From a bacterium (GTDB taxonomy: Bacteria > Patescibacteriota > Minisyncoccia > Phycocordibacterales > 1-14-0-10-42-12), in contig JAUIHD010000027.1 in assembly GCA_030432135.1 (NCBI GenBank), positions 1 through 6,196 on the forward strand: a stretch of 6,196 bases of DNA. The letters are read 5' to 3'. Shown piece after piece: positions 1 to 5,570 of the stretch. How positions within the stretch are numbered: position 1 is the first letter of the stretch; each line of letters starts with the position of its first letter. The position numbers were made by a program, and so were the translations under genes. A model generated the notes under the pieces. The model searched no databases, had not been told where the DNA came from, and saw nothing but the letters and a program-made list of their open reading frames with translations.

Positions 1-175
1 GATTCCCTCTGTCTTAACCACCCCACTCTTTAAAAACTTTTTAAGAAGAAAAAATAAAAAGGAACACATACCCTACACATCTTCTTACAAAACTTTTTAT
101 ATGTACCAATACTATCTACCTCCCCCGTCTTCCCCCACTCTCCTCTAGAGTCGCACAATATTTAATATCAGATAT
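1..175. other. Non-coding left edge, C-rich and G-poor on the + strand
   Basis: No credible reading frame is visible. The + strand is strongly asymmetric: by hand count, positions 63-147 contain 33 C and only 2 G (at 103 and 127), including two C5 runs (122-126, 132-136). Other features are an AT-only near-palindrome with arms TTAAAAA/TTTTTAA at 30-44, an 8-bp palindrome CTCTAGAG at 143-150, and a short inverted repeat AATATCAGATATT at 164-176 that touches the stop codon of the alkylation-repair gene. No GC-stem/T-tract intrinsic terminator is visible for that gene. This is the 3' flank of a minus-strand gene and possibly also of a convergent gene lying to the left of the window. Confidence 0.6.
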
Positions 176-898
176 TTATTTCAGAGACAAAAAGTATTGT
201 CTTTCTCCTTTCGAAAACTTCTCAATTGCATATCGAAGCGTAGTGCGTGGCATCTTATGTACATGTTTCTTTAAAAAATCTCTCAGCCTATTCACATTCT
301 TCTTCCCGGCTTCACGAAGCATCCAGCCCGTGGCCTTATGAATCAGATCTTCTTTGTCATCAAGTAATTTTTCTGACATAAGAAATACATCTTCTAAATT
401 GTTGCGCTTAACAAACCCCCAATTTGAGACAATGGCAATACGCCTATCCCACAAACTTTTTGATCTCAAAAGCGTATAAAGTTTTTTCTTATCTCTTTCA
501 TTAAACCAATCACCCAGAATATACGGCGCTGAAGTATCAACCAAATCCCAGTTATTTATCCGTGAACGATTTTTTGGTTGTAACATAAAATCGACAACCT
601 TCTTTTGAAGCTTCTGATTCTTCTTCCCTTTTTCGTATTGTTCAACTAAAAGTAGAAGTGCCACATACCTATATTCATGTATTTTTTCTTGTAGCAATGT
701 TTCTATATCAGATAAAGTTGCTCCTGAGAGATAATGCTTTGCTACTTTGCGCATATTGGGTACTGTAACTCCAATAAATTTATCATCCTCTCCGTATTGT
801 CCCTTCCCTGTTTTAAAAAACCAGGCATTAACCTCGGCTCGTTCTTTTGTCGCAAGTTTTTTTAAGTCTTTTTTTATAGACGAAACAACCGTACTCAT
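176..898 (-). CDS. alkD: AlkD-like DNA alkylation repair glycosylase (HEAT-like repeat)
   Basis: A 240-residue protein, close to the family's usual length, built of tandem alpha-helical HEAT-like repeats. AlkD excises N3- and N7-alkylated purines from DNA without base flipping, starting base-excision repair. The active-site residues described for Bacillus cereus AlkD (W109, D113, R148, W187) have plausible equivalents here: W117 and D121 in WDLVD, R153 in WDRRIAIV, and W192 in GWMLREAGK, with matching spacing for W-D (4) and R-W (39). The N-terminal part (about 20-55, with FIGVTVPNMRK) also resembles the family. The ATG at 898 is chosen because the frame fits the family N-terminus and a TATAAT box ends 7 nt upstream; no Shine-Dalgarno is present, so the mRNA may be leaderless. 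It is a monocistronic unit behind the terminator of the SLT gene. A catalytically inactive relative is unlikely given the conserved residues, but substrate range is not predictable. Confidence 0.9.
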   Translation of the reverse strand: MSTVVSSIKKDLKKLATKERAEVNAWFFKTGKGQYGEDDKFIGVTVPNMRKVAKHYLSGATLSDIETLLQEKIHEYRYVALLLLVEQYEKGKKNQKLQKKVVDFMLQPKNRSRINNWDLVDTSAPYILGDWFNERDKKKLYTLLRSKSLWDRRIAIVSNWGFVKRNNLEDVFLMSEKLLDDKEDLIHKATGWMLREAGKKNVNRLRDFLKKHVHKMPRTTLRYAIEKFSKGERQYFLSLK

Positions 899-904
899 AA
901 AGAC

Positions 905-910
905 ATTATA
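905..910 (-). promoter_or_regulatory. -10 box of the alkD-like gene, start codon at the expected +1
   Basis: Perfect TATAAT on the minus strand within TGGGTATAATG (914-904). The A of the ATG is the seventh base after the box, where transcription normally begins, so the transcript would have no 5' leader. I see no convincing -35 element at 16-18 bp; that position falls inside the terminator hairpin of the upstream gene. The same 11-mer sits just upstream of the corA start. Confidence 0.6.
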
Positions 911-913
911 CCC

Positions 914-951
914 AAAACAAAAACACCCTCATAGAGAGAGTGCTTTTGTTT
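914..951 (-). terminator. Intrinsic terminator of the SLT-domain gene
   Basis: Inverted repeat with arms 951-936 and 930-915 around a 5-nt loop (935-931). In minus-strand RNA all 16 positions pair, two of them as G-U wobbles (943/923 and 939/927); in + strand RNA those two positions would be A-C mismatches, so the structure is built for leftward transcription. The 3' arm reads GAGGGUG followed by UUUUUGUUU. It lies 11 nt past the stop codon at 962-964 and ends 4 nt before the next gene's -10 box. Confidence 0.82.
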
Positions 952-961
952 ATGATGTTGC

Positions 962-1399
962 TTATCGCATAGCCAGTTCGTAATGTTCTGGATGCCACTT
1001 GCCCCAACACTTTGCAGATGGACGCCATGGGCGTGTTCCCTGTGTTTCGTAAAGGTATCGTGCATATGCAAGGTTACCTTCAAGCGAATAAATGTTGATT
1101 CCAAGCTTGTTTGCTGTATCGAGGTGATAGTATTCATTGATCTGCATCACACCTCGGTCGGTTGATACTGCTCTACCCTTTAGTACTTCTCCGTACTCAT
1201 TGTAGTGTGTGAAATGTGATTCACAGCGCGCAACGTCGATCATCACTGGGATATCAGAGAAATAATGTCTCACGTACTCCTCAGTTGTCATACTTGCCGT
1301 ATCTATCACTTCCTCCAGGGCAATAGTCTCTTGTACTAGTTCCTTTTGAGAACTAAGTAAACTTGCGTCAATAGAGCCAGTAACAGAAGAAAACATCAT
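962..1399 (-). CDS. Small SLT/lysozyme-like transglycosylase domain protein, probably exported
   Basis: A 145-residue protein consisting of little more than one lysozyme-like SLT domain (about 40-135). Key motifs: ARCESHF with the presumed catalytic glutamate E60, GVMQIN at 83-88, and NLAYARYLYE at 109-118, the classic order of soluble lytic transglycosylases that cleave the glycan strands of peptidoglycan. Two cysteines, C59 beside the catalytic Glu and C131 in KCW, may form a disulfide, which would suit an extracytoplasmic protein. There is no peptidoglycan-binding domain. The ATG at 1399 (followed by a second ATG) gives no proper signal peptide, but the in-frame codons upstream to the stop at 1439-1441 encode a hydrophobic stretch, so a CTG start at 1435 or 1420 is possible. 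Transcription probably starts near 1493. The family call is firm; enzymatic activity and exact start are not. Confidence 0.82.
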   Translation of the reverse strand: MMFSSVTGSIDASLLSSQKELVQETIALEEVIDTASMTTEEYVRHYFSDIPVMIDVARCESHFTHYNEYGEVLKGRAVSTDRGVMQINEYYHLDTANKLGINIYSLEGNLAYARYLYETQGTRPWRPSAKCWGKWHPEHYELAMR

Positions 1400-1424
1400 A
1401 AGAATTCCAACGGTTGTCAGTTGT

Positions 1425-1430
1425 ATTATA
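1425..1430 (-). promoter_or_regulatory. Possible second -10 box for the SLT gene
   Basis: Perfect TATAAT on the minus strand, 25 nt before the ATG at 1399, with no recognisable -35 at normal spacing (GAATTA at 17 bp). If active it would start near 1418, giving a leader of about 18 nt and excluding the upstream CTG at 1435. It may also be a chance match in AT-rich DNA. Confidence 0.3.
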
Positions 1431-1471
1431 TGCAGTTGTTAAGGTTTTAATTCTCTCGGCACTGAAATTAA

Positions 1472-1493
1472 AAAGTCCAGCGGAAGCTGAACT
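1472..1493 (-). promoter_or_regulatory. 5'-leader hairpin with U-tract in the SLT gene transcript
   Basis: In minus-strand RNA, AGUUCAGC (1493-1486) pairs with GCUGGACU (1481-1474) across a UUCC loop, 8 bp including one U-G wobble, followed immediately by UUUU. It looks like an intrinsic terminator, yet begins at the predicted transcription start of the promoter at 1500-1527. It could be a 5'-stabilising hairpin, an attenuator, or a terminator for leftward transcripts from further upstream. Confidence 0.5.
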
Positions 1494-1499
1494 ATGTCA

Positions 1500-1527
1500 A
1501 GTATAGCATATCTCACAAGTTTGTCAA
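1500..1527 (-). promoter_or_regulatory. Near-consensus sigma70-type promoter of the SLT gene
   Basis: Minus strand: -35 TTGACA (1527-1522, 6/6), a 16-bp spacer, and -10 TATACT (1505-1500, 5/6) preceded by TGC, making an extended -10. The predicted start is about 1493, roughly 94 nt before the ATG. This is the best promoter in the window. A second TTGACA (1500-1495) overlaps the -10 but has no partner box at a usable distance. Confidence 0.75.
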
Positions 1528-1708
1528 TGACTTTTTTTAAAATTGTGGTAAAAAAAGCCTTAATGTTAGCCATATTTTAAGCAAAATACATAACACAATT
1601 TATTATGTTTTAGTCAAAAGTGTCCCCTGTTCTACCGCCCTATATGGCCCTTTTTGAACCAAGCTTCTAATCCCCGAATGCACATAAGCTAAAAAGTTTC
1701 TTTCTGGG

Positions 1709-1714
1709 TATAAT
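1709..1714 (+). promoter_or_regulatory. -10 box of the corA-cysS operon
   Basis: Perfect TATAAT within TGGGTATAATG (1705-1715). The corA ATG begins 9 nt after the box, so transcription would start at or 1-2 nt before the start codon. No -35 match at 16-18 bp. GAGAGG at 1715-1720 is only 2 nt from the ATG, too close for an ordinary Shine-Dalgarno, and would be only partly transcribed if at all. Confidence 0.58.
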
Positions 1715-1722
1715 GAGAGGTA

Positions 1723-2637
1723 ATGAACATACATACCCGAAAAAAAATGACCTGGGTCGACACATTTACACCTACCCAGGAGGAGTTAGAGGAGATTACA
1801 GAGAAATATAAAATAGACGCGTTTGTTAAAAAGGATGCTCTCTCTCCTACCCCATACCTTTATATAAACGAATACAAAGATTCACTTTATTCAGTCTTTC
1901 ATTTCCCTGTTTTCCGGATGAGCCACAAAGATGAGAGTCGACAAGAGCTTGATATCGTGCTCAAAAAAGATTTTTTGATGACAATCAGGTACGATTCTAT
2001 TGAACCACTTGAAGTACTCCATAAGAAGCTTGAAGCCAATGAGAGCCTTTCTCGAAACGAAGACGAAGAAATTCCTGCTCCGGTACTTGCAAACCTTATT
2101 CTTCGAGAAATATATCTAGGAGTTATAGACGACCTTGCCTCCTTTTCTGATTGGCTTCGAGATATTGAAGACAGAATATACCATGGAAAAGAAAAAGAGA
2201 TGGTTGTCGAAATATCCCTTGCATCAAGAGAACTTACTGAATTTCGTTCAAGTGTACACGAACATGAACACCAACTTTCTCTATATCAAGAAATAGGATC
2301 ACGTCTTTTTGGAGAAGAATTCGAAGAATCTTTTGAGGATGTAGTACGTGCTTTCGAGCAGCTAAGTAGCCAAACAGAGTTTCTTACAGACCTTGTCCGA
2401 GAACTTCGCGAAACAAATAACTCTCTTGTCTCAACTAAACAAAACGAAGTAATGAAAGTACTCACCATCCTTGCTTTTATCACCTTCCCTCTTTCGCTCA
2501 TCGCGTCCATCTTTGGAATGAATACTTCTCATATGCCTATAATAGGAGGAGAAAATGATTTTTGGGTGGTTATGATAATCATGGGCTTTTCTACCATATG
2601 TATGTTCGTATATTTTAAATATAAAAAGTGGATATAG
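1723..2637 (+). CDS. corA: CorA-family magnesium/divalent cation channel
   Basis: A 304-residue inner-membrane protein, normal length for CorA, which forms pentameric channels for Mg2+ (also Co2+/Ni2+). The long N-terminal cytoplasmic part (1-245) starts with the typical TWVD segment at about 10-13 and continues into the acidic alpha-helical funnel (about 120-245). TM1 is about 245-264 and contains P256; it is followed by the diagnostic GMN at 265-267 and a short loop, HMPIIGGENDF, then TM2 at about 279-298 and a basic tail (KYKKW). The ATG at 1723 is preferred over the internal ATG at 1747 because homologous proteins carry about ten residues before TWVD and the promoter ends just before it. 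No leader RNA is expected, so no Mg-sensing leader as in mgtA. It is followed after 9 nt by cysS. Ion selectivity (Mg2+ versus Zn2+ in ZntB-like members) cannot be decided with certainty, though GMN fits Mg2+. Confidence 0.92.
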   Translation: MNIHTRKKMTWVDTFTPTQEELEEITEKYKIDAFVKKDALSPTPYLYINEYKDSLYSVFHFPVFRMSHKDESRQELDIVLKKDFLMTIRYDSIEPLEVLHKKLEANESLSRNEDEEIPAPVLANLILREIYLGVIDDLASFSDWLRDIEDRIYHGKEKEMVVEISLASRELTEFRSSVHEHEHQLSLYQEIGSRLFGEEFEESFEDVVRAFEQLSSQTEFLTDLVRELRETNNSLVSTKQNEVMKVLTILAFITFPLSLIASIFGMNTSHMPIIGGENDFWVVMIIMGFSTICMFVYFKYKKWI

Positions 2638-2646
2638 CCGCACGTT

Positions 2647-4080
2647 ATGAAAGATATATATCTCCACAACACACTCGGAAATAAAAAAGAGGTTTTTATT
2701 CCTCAAAGAAACGAGGATGTAACAATGTACACTTGTGGGCCCACGGTGTACAACTTTGCACATATCGGGAACCTTCGGGCGTATATTTTTGCAGATGTGT
2801 TGAGACGAACAATAGAATCAACTGGCTCACGAGTAACCCAAATAGTGAATATCACAGATGTGGGACATCTCACGAGTGATAGTGATACTGGAGACGACAA
2901 AGTCGAGAAAATGGCTAAAAGTCAGGGTAAGTCTGCGTCAGACATTACAAGTTTTTATACAGGTGCGTTTCTTAAAGATATACAAGAACTCAATATAGAA
3001 GTTGCAGCAGAATATCCAGAGCACTTCCCTAAAGCTACAGATTATATACAAGAACAAATTGACTTTATAAAAGAGCTTGAAGAAAAAGAATTCACCTACA
3101 AAACTTCAGATGGAATTTATTTTGATACTTCAAAGTTTAGAGGGTATGGAAAGCTCGGCAATATAGATATAGAAAAACTAAAGGAAGGAGCACGTGTCGA
3201 AAAAAATGACGAGAAGAAAAATCCTACAGATTTCGCATTGTGGAAATTTTCACAACCTGATGAACAACGTCTTCAAGAATGGGACTCGCCATGGGGCACA
3301 GGTTTTCCAGGGTGGCATATCGAATGTTCAGTCATGTCGATGGAAAAACTTGGCAACACAATAGACATTCACACTGGTGGGATTGACCATATTGCAATTC
3401 ATCACAACAACGAGATTGCCCAATCAGAAAGTCTTACAGGAAAAGATTTTGTAAAATATTGGCTCCACACCGACTTTGTAAATGTAGAGTCAGGCAAAAT
3501 GGCAAAGTCTGGTAACAATTTTATTACTCTCGAGACTCTCAAGGAAAACGGTATCCATCCCCTCGCCTATCGGTACTGGCTTCTCACTGCACACTACAGA
3601 AGCCCCGTGTCATTCTCTTACGAAGCGGTAAAAGGAGCACAAGAGGCATTCAATGCGCTGCTTGTCCATGTATGGCAACACTGTGTAAAAGAGACAGGTA
3701 CTGTTATAGAAGAGTGGATTGAAGATACAAAGAAATTTGCATATAACGACCTTGATACCCCTAAGATAATTGCTTATATACACAGCAAACTTAATACTGA
3801 CAAACCAGAAAATGAAGCTCGGACTATTTTAGAAATAGACAACATTCTTGGTCTTGGTATAAAACAACTCATAAAAGAATACGGAAATATTCCGGACACA
3901 ATAAGAGAGCGGGCTCAAAAACGTGAACAATTTCGACAAGAGAAAAAATGGGCTGAGTCTGATGCGATACGTGACGAACTAAAGAAAGAAGGATATATAC
4001 TCATGGATGGAGAGCCTGGAACAGGAGCTTTGATATACAGACCTCTTTCTGCGCACATCTTTACCCCACCAAAGGGCTAA
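2647..4080 (+). CDS. cysS: Cysteinyl-tRNA synthetase
   Basis: A 477-residue class I aminoacyl-tRNA synthetase that charges tRNA-Cys with cysteine in the cytoplasm. The Rossmann catalytic domain begins with MYTCGPTVY and the HIGH-type motif HIGN at 39-42. The zinc site that selects cysteine is intact: C30, C227 (in GWHIECSVMS), H252 and E256, with spacing equal to that of E. coli C28/C209/H234/E238. The second signature is KMAKS at 284-288 instead of KMSKS. The C-terminal helical/anticodon part runs from about 315 and ends in a segment with DGEPGTG (454-460) resembling the DTPxGT region of other CysRS. The gene is co-transcribed with corA, starting 9 nt after its stop without a Shine-Dalgarno sequence. 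It appears complete and functional. Confidence 0.97.
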   Translation: MKDIYLHNTLGNKKEVFIPQRNEDVTMYTCGPTVYNFAHIGNLRAYIFADVLRRTIESTGSRVTQIVNITDVGHLTSDSDTGDDKVEKMAKSQGKSASDITSFYTGAFLKDIQELNIEVAAEYPEHFPKATDYIQEQIDFIKELEEKEFTYKTSDGIYFDTSKFRGYGKLGNIDIEKLKEGARVEKNDEKKNPTDFALWKFSQPDEQRLQEWDSPWGTGFPGWHIECSVMSMEKLGNTIDIHTGGIDHIAIHHNNEIAQSESLTGKDFVKYWLHTDFVNVESGKMAKSGNNFITLETLKENGIHPLAYRYWLLTAHYRSPVSFSYEAVKGAQEAFNALLVHVWQHCVKETGTVIEEWIEDTKKFAYNDLDTPKIIAYIHSKLNTDKPENEARTILEIDNILGLGIKQLIKEYGNIPDTIRERAQKREQFRQEKKWAESDAIRDELKKEGYILMDGEPGTGALIYRPLSAHIFTPPKG

Positions 4081-4112
4081 AAATAAGGTTGTAATTATCC
4101 CCACCTACTCCC

Positions 4113-4137
4113 CAGCTTTTTCCGAAGCTTGTTTTTT
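4113..4137 (+). terminator. Weak intrinsic terminator after cysS
   Basis: AGCTT (4114-4118) pairs with AAGCT (4125-4129) across a 6-nt loop, extendable by C4113-G4131 with one bulged T, followed by six T (4132-4137). It lies about 33 nt after the cysS stop. The stem is short, so read-through into dnaB is possible. Confidence 0.45.
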
Positions 4138-4164
4138 GCTCCCTCTATGCAATCAGCGTACAAT
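4136..4164 (+). promoter_or_regulatory. Candidate promoter of dnaB-recR
   Basis: -10 TACAAT at 4159-4164 (5/6 to consensus) with a poor -35 TTGCTC at 4136-4141 (3/6), spacer 17 bp. The predicted start, about 4171, falls between the two candidate dnaB start codons at 4168 and 4174. The -35 overlaps the T-run of the preceding terminator. Confidence 0.4.
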
Positions 4165-4167
4165 GTA

Positions 4168-5568
4168 ATGACTATGGCTTCGCCGGTCAATAAAATTAGT
4201 GGTGCCGCACGTGTACCACCTCAAAATCTTGAAGCAGAAATGGCCTTTCTTGGTTCTGTTATGCTTCGACCAGAAGCATTGTACGAGGTATTGAATCTAG
4301 TTTCAGAACAGTCTTTTTATAGTGAACGACACCGTGTCATTTTTGGTGTCATGATGGAGCTTTTCAGCAAAGGAACCCCTATCGACTTTCTTTCTCTTAC
4401 GAATAAATTTAAAGAAAAAAAAATATTAGATTCCGTTGGTGGCGAAGCATATCTTACTGAGCTTGCAAATATGGTTCCCTCTTCTGCGAACATAAAACAT
4501 TATGCGGAAATTATTCAAAAGAAAGATCTGATGCGACGCCTGATAGAGGCAGGAGACCATGTTAATCGCATCGGATTCGCTGAAGAAGGCGACATTGAAG
4601 ACATTCTTGATTCTGCAGAAAAGAAAATTTTTGAAGTAACAAAAAATTTCTCTGCCAATGACCAATTCAAAGCTATCAAACCCCTTTTGATAGAGGCATT
4701 TGATAAACTCGAACAACTTGCCTCTTCTGACCATGAAATACGTGGCGTCCCTACAGGCTTTGGTAATATAGATAATCTACTAGCCGGTTTCCATAAATCA
4801 GACTTGGTTATTTTAGCTGCTCGTCCGTCTGTCGGTAAAACGGCTTTTGCACTTGATGTTGCGCGTCGTACTGCCATTAATGCTCAAACAAAAGTAGGTA
4901 TTTTTTCTCTTGAAATGAGCTCCGAGCAGCTTGTAAACCGTATCCTTGCAGCCCAATCACAAGTTGATTCTTGGAAGATTAGAAGAGGAATGATCCAGGA
5001 TAGCTACGAACATATTCGAAATGCGCTTGATGATCTTTCGCGTGCAGATATTTTTATTGATGATCAGCCTGGTACCACTGCCATGCGTATGAGATCAACA
5101 GCACGAAAACTAAAGAGTGAGAAAGGTCTTGATCTCCTTATTGTTGATTATCTTCAACTCATGACCCCAACTGCCACACGAGCCTCTGACTCAATGGTTC
5201 AACAAGTGACAGAGCTTTCACGGTCTTTGAAACACCTAGCTCGAGAACTCCAAGTGCCAGTACTCGCCCTTTCTCAACTTTCTCGAGACGTCGAAAAACG
5301 AGGTGGAGAGCCGCGCCTTTCCGACCTTCGTGACTCCGGTTCTATCGAACAAGACGCCGATGTGGTCATGTTCATACATAACGCAGGTGAGCGAGAAGAA
5401 GATGGCGGTAGCAACAAGCATATCCGAAAAGATGTCATAATAGCAAAGCACCGTAATGGTCCTGTGGGACGTTGTAAGTTCAATTTTGATAGTGAGAAGA
5501 CTAGTTTTATTGAGCTTGATTCAACAGACTATGGCAGTGCTGCAGACAAAGAATTTAGCGAATTCTAA
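4168..5568 (+). CDS. dnaB: Replicative DNA helicase DnaB
   Basis: A hexameric 5'-3' ring helicase that unwinds the fork and recruits primase. From the ATG at 4168 it is 466 residues, typical length, with no intein. The N-terminal domain starts with VPPQNLEAEMAFLGSVML (about 16-33); a linker leads to the RecA-like domain. Walker A is ARPSVGKT (218-225), the catalytic Glu is in SLEMS (E249), Walker B is LLIVDYLQL (323-331), the H3 glutamine is in LSQLSRDVEKRG (Q370), and the nucleotide finger residues K427 and R429 are in AKHRNGPVG. Start choice: the frame is open further up (TTG 4129, ATG 4147) but that overlaps the terminator and promoter; ATG 4168 and ATG 4174 both give a normal N-terminus and 4174 fits the promoter slightly better. 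No Shine-Dalgarno. recR follows after 2 nt. Confidence 0.96.
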   Translation: MTMASPVNKISGAARVPPQNLEAEMAFLGSVMLRPEALYEVLNLVSEQSFYSERHRVIFGVMMELFSKGTPIDFLSLTNKFKEKKILDSVGGEAYLTELANMVPSSANIKHYAEIIQKKDLMRRLIEAGDHVNRIGFAEEGDIEDILDSAEKKIFEVTKNFSANDQFKAIKPLLIEAFDKLEQLASSDHEIRGVPTGFGNIDNLLAGFHKSDLVILAARPSVGKTAFALDVARRTAINAQTKVGIFSLEMSSEQLVNRILAAQSQVDSWKIRRGMIQDSYEHIRNALDDLSRADIFIDDQPGTTAMRMRSTARKLKSEKGLDLLIVDYLQLMTPTATRASDSMVQQVTELSRSLKHLARELQVPVLALSQLSRDVEKRGGEPRLSDLRDSGSIEQDADVVMFIHNAGEREEDGGSNKHIRKDVIIAKHRNGPVGRCKFNFDSEKTSFIELDSTDYGSAADKEFSEF

Positions 5569-5570
5569 TC

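Larger units (their letters stand above)
1400..1722. other. Divergent intergenic region between the SLT gene and corA
   Basis: 323 bp with no supported gene. The left part holds the leftward promoter and leader of the SLT gene (1400-1527). The right end holds the corA -10 box (1709-1714). Between 1528 and 1700 I see an AT-rich inverted repeat (CTTTTTTT 1531-1538 with AAAAAAAG 1550-1557), an imperfect CATAA/TTATG pairing around 1587-1611, and a more GC-rich island at 1619-1680 with no clear fold or coding signal. No tRNA, riboswitch or repeat was recognised. Confidence 0.5.

Noticed and set aside
747..1165. + strand frames of 60-78 codons overlapping the alkD-like and SLT genes
   Set aside because: They are antisense to genes with clear family motifs, and their predicted peptides show no domain features.
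1632..1685. 17-codon minus-strand frame beginning MCIRGLEAWFKKG in the divergent region
   Set aside because: It has no ribosome-binding site, no promoter of its own and stops early. The peptide looks protein-like, but I cannot tie it to a family; it may be a chance frame or a remnant.
1715..1720. GAGAGG as a Shine-Dalgarno for corA
   Set aside because: Only 2 nt separate it from the ATG, and the predicted transcription start lies at or beyond it.
1400..1722. Magnesium-sensing riboswitch or leader upstream of corA
   Set aside because: The -10 box ends 8 nt before the ATG, so there is no room for a leader RNA on that transcript.
1688..1723. Frame reading AKKFLSGYNER then stop, resembling a tmRNA tag peptide
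   Set aside because: No tRNA-like acceptor or T-arm sequences flank it, and the segment is explained by the corA promoter.
2286..2900. Minus-strand frames antisense to corA and cysS
   Set aside because: Shadows of well-conserved coding sequence, with no recognisable products.
4129..4167. Longer DnaB starting at TTG 4129 or ATG 4147
   Set aside because: These starts lie in the cysS terminator or upstream of the -10 box; DnaB proteins typically start about 10-20 residues before the PPQNLEAE segment, as from 4168 or 4174.
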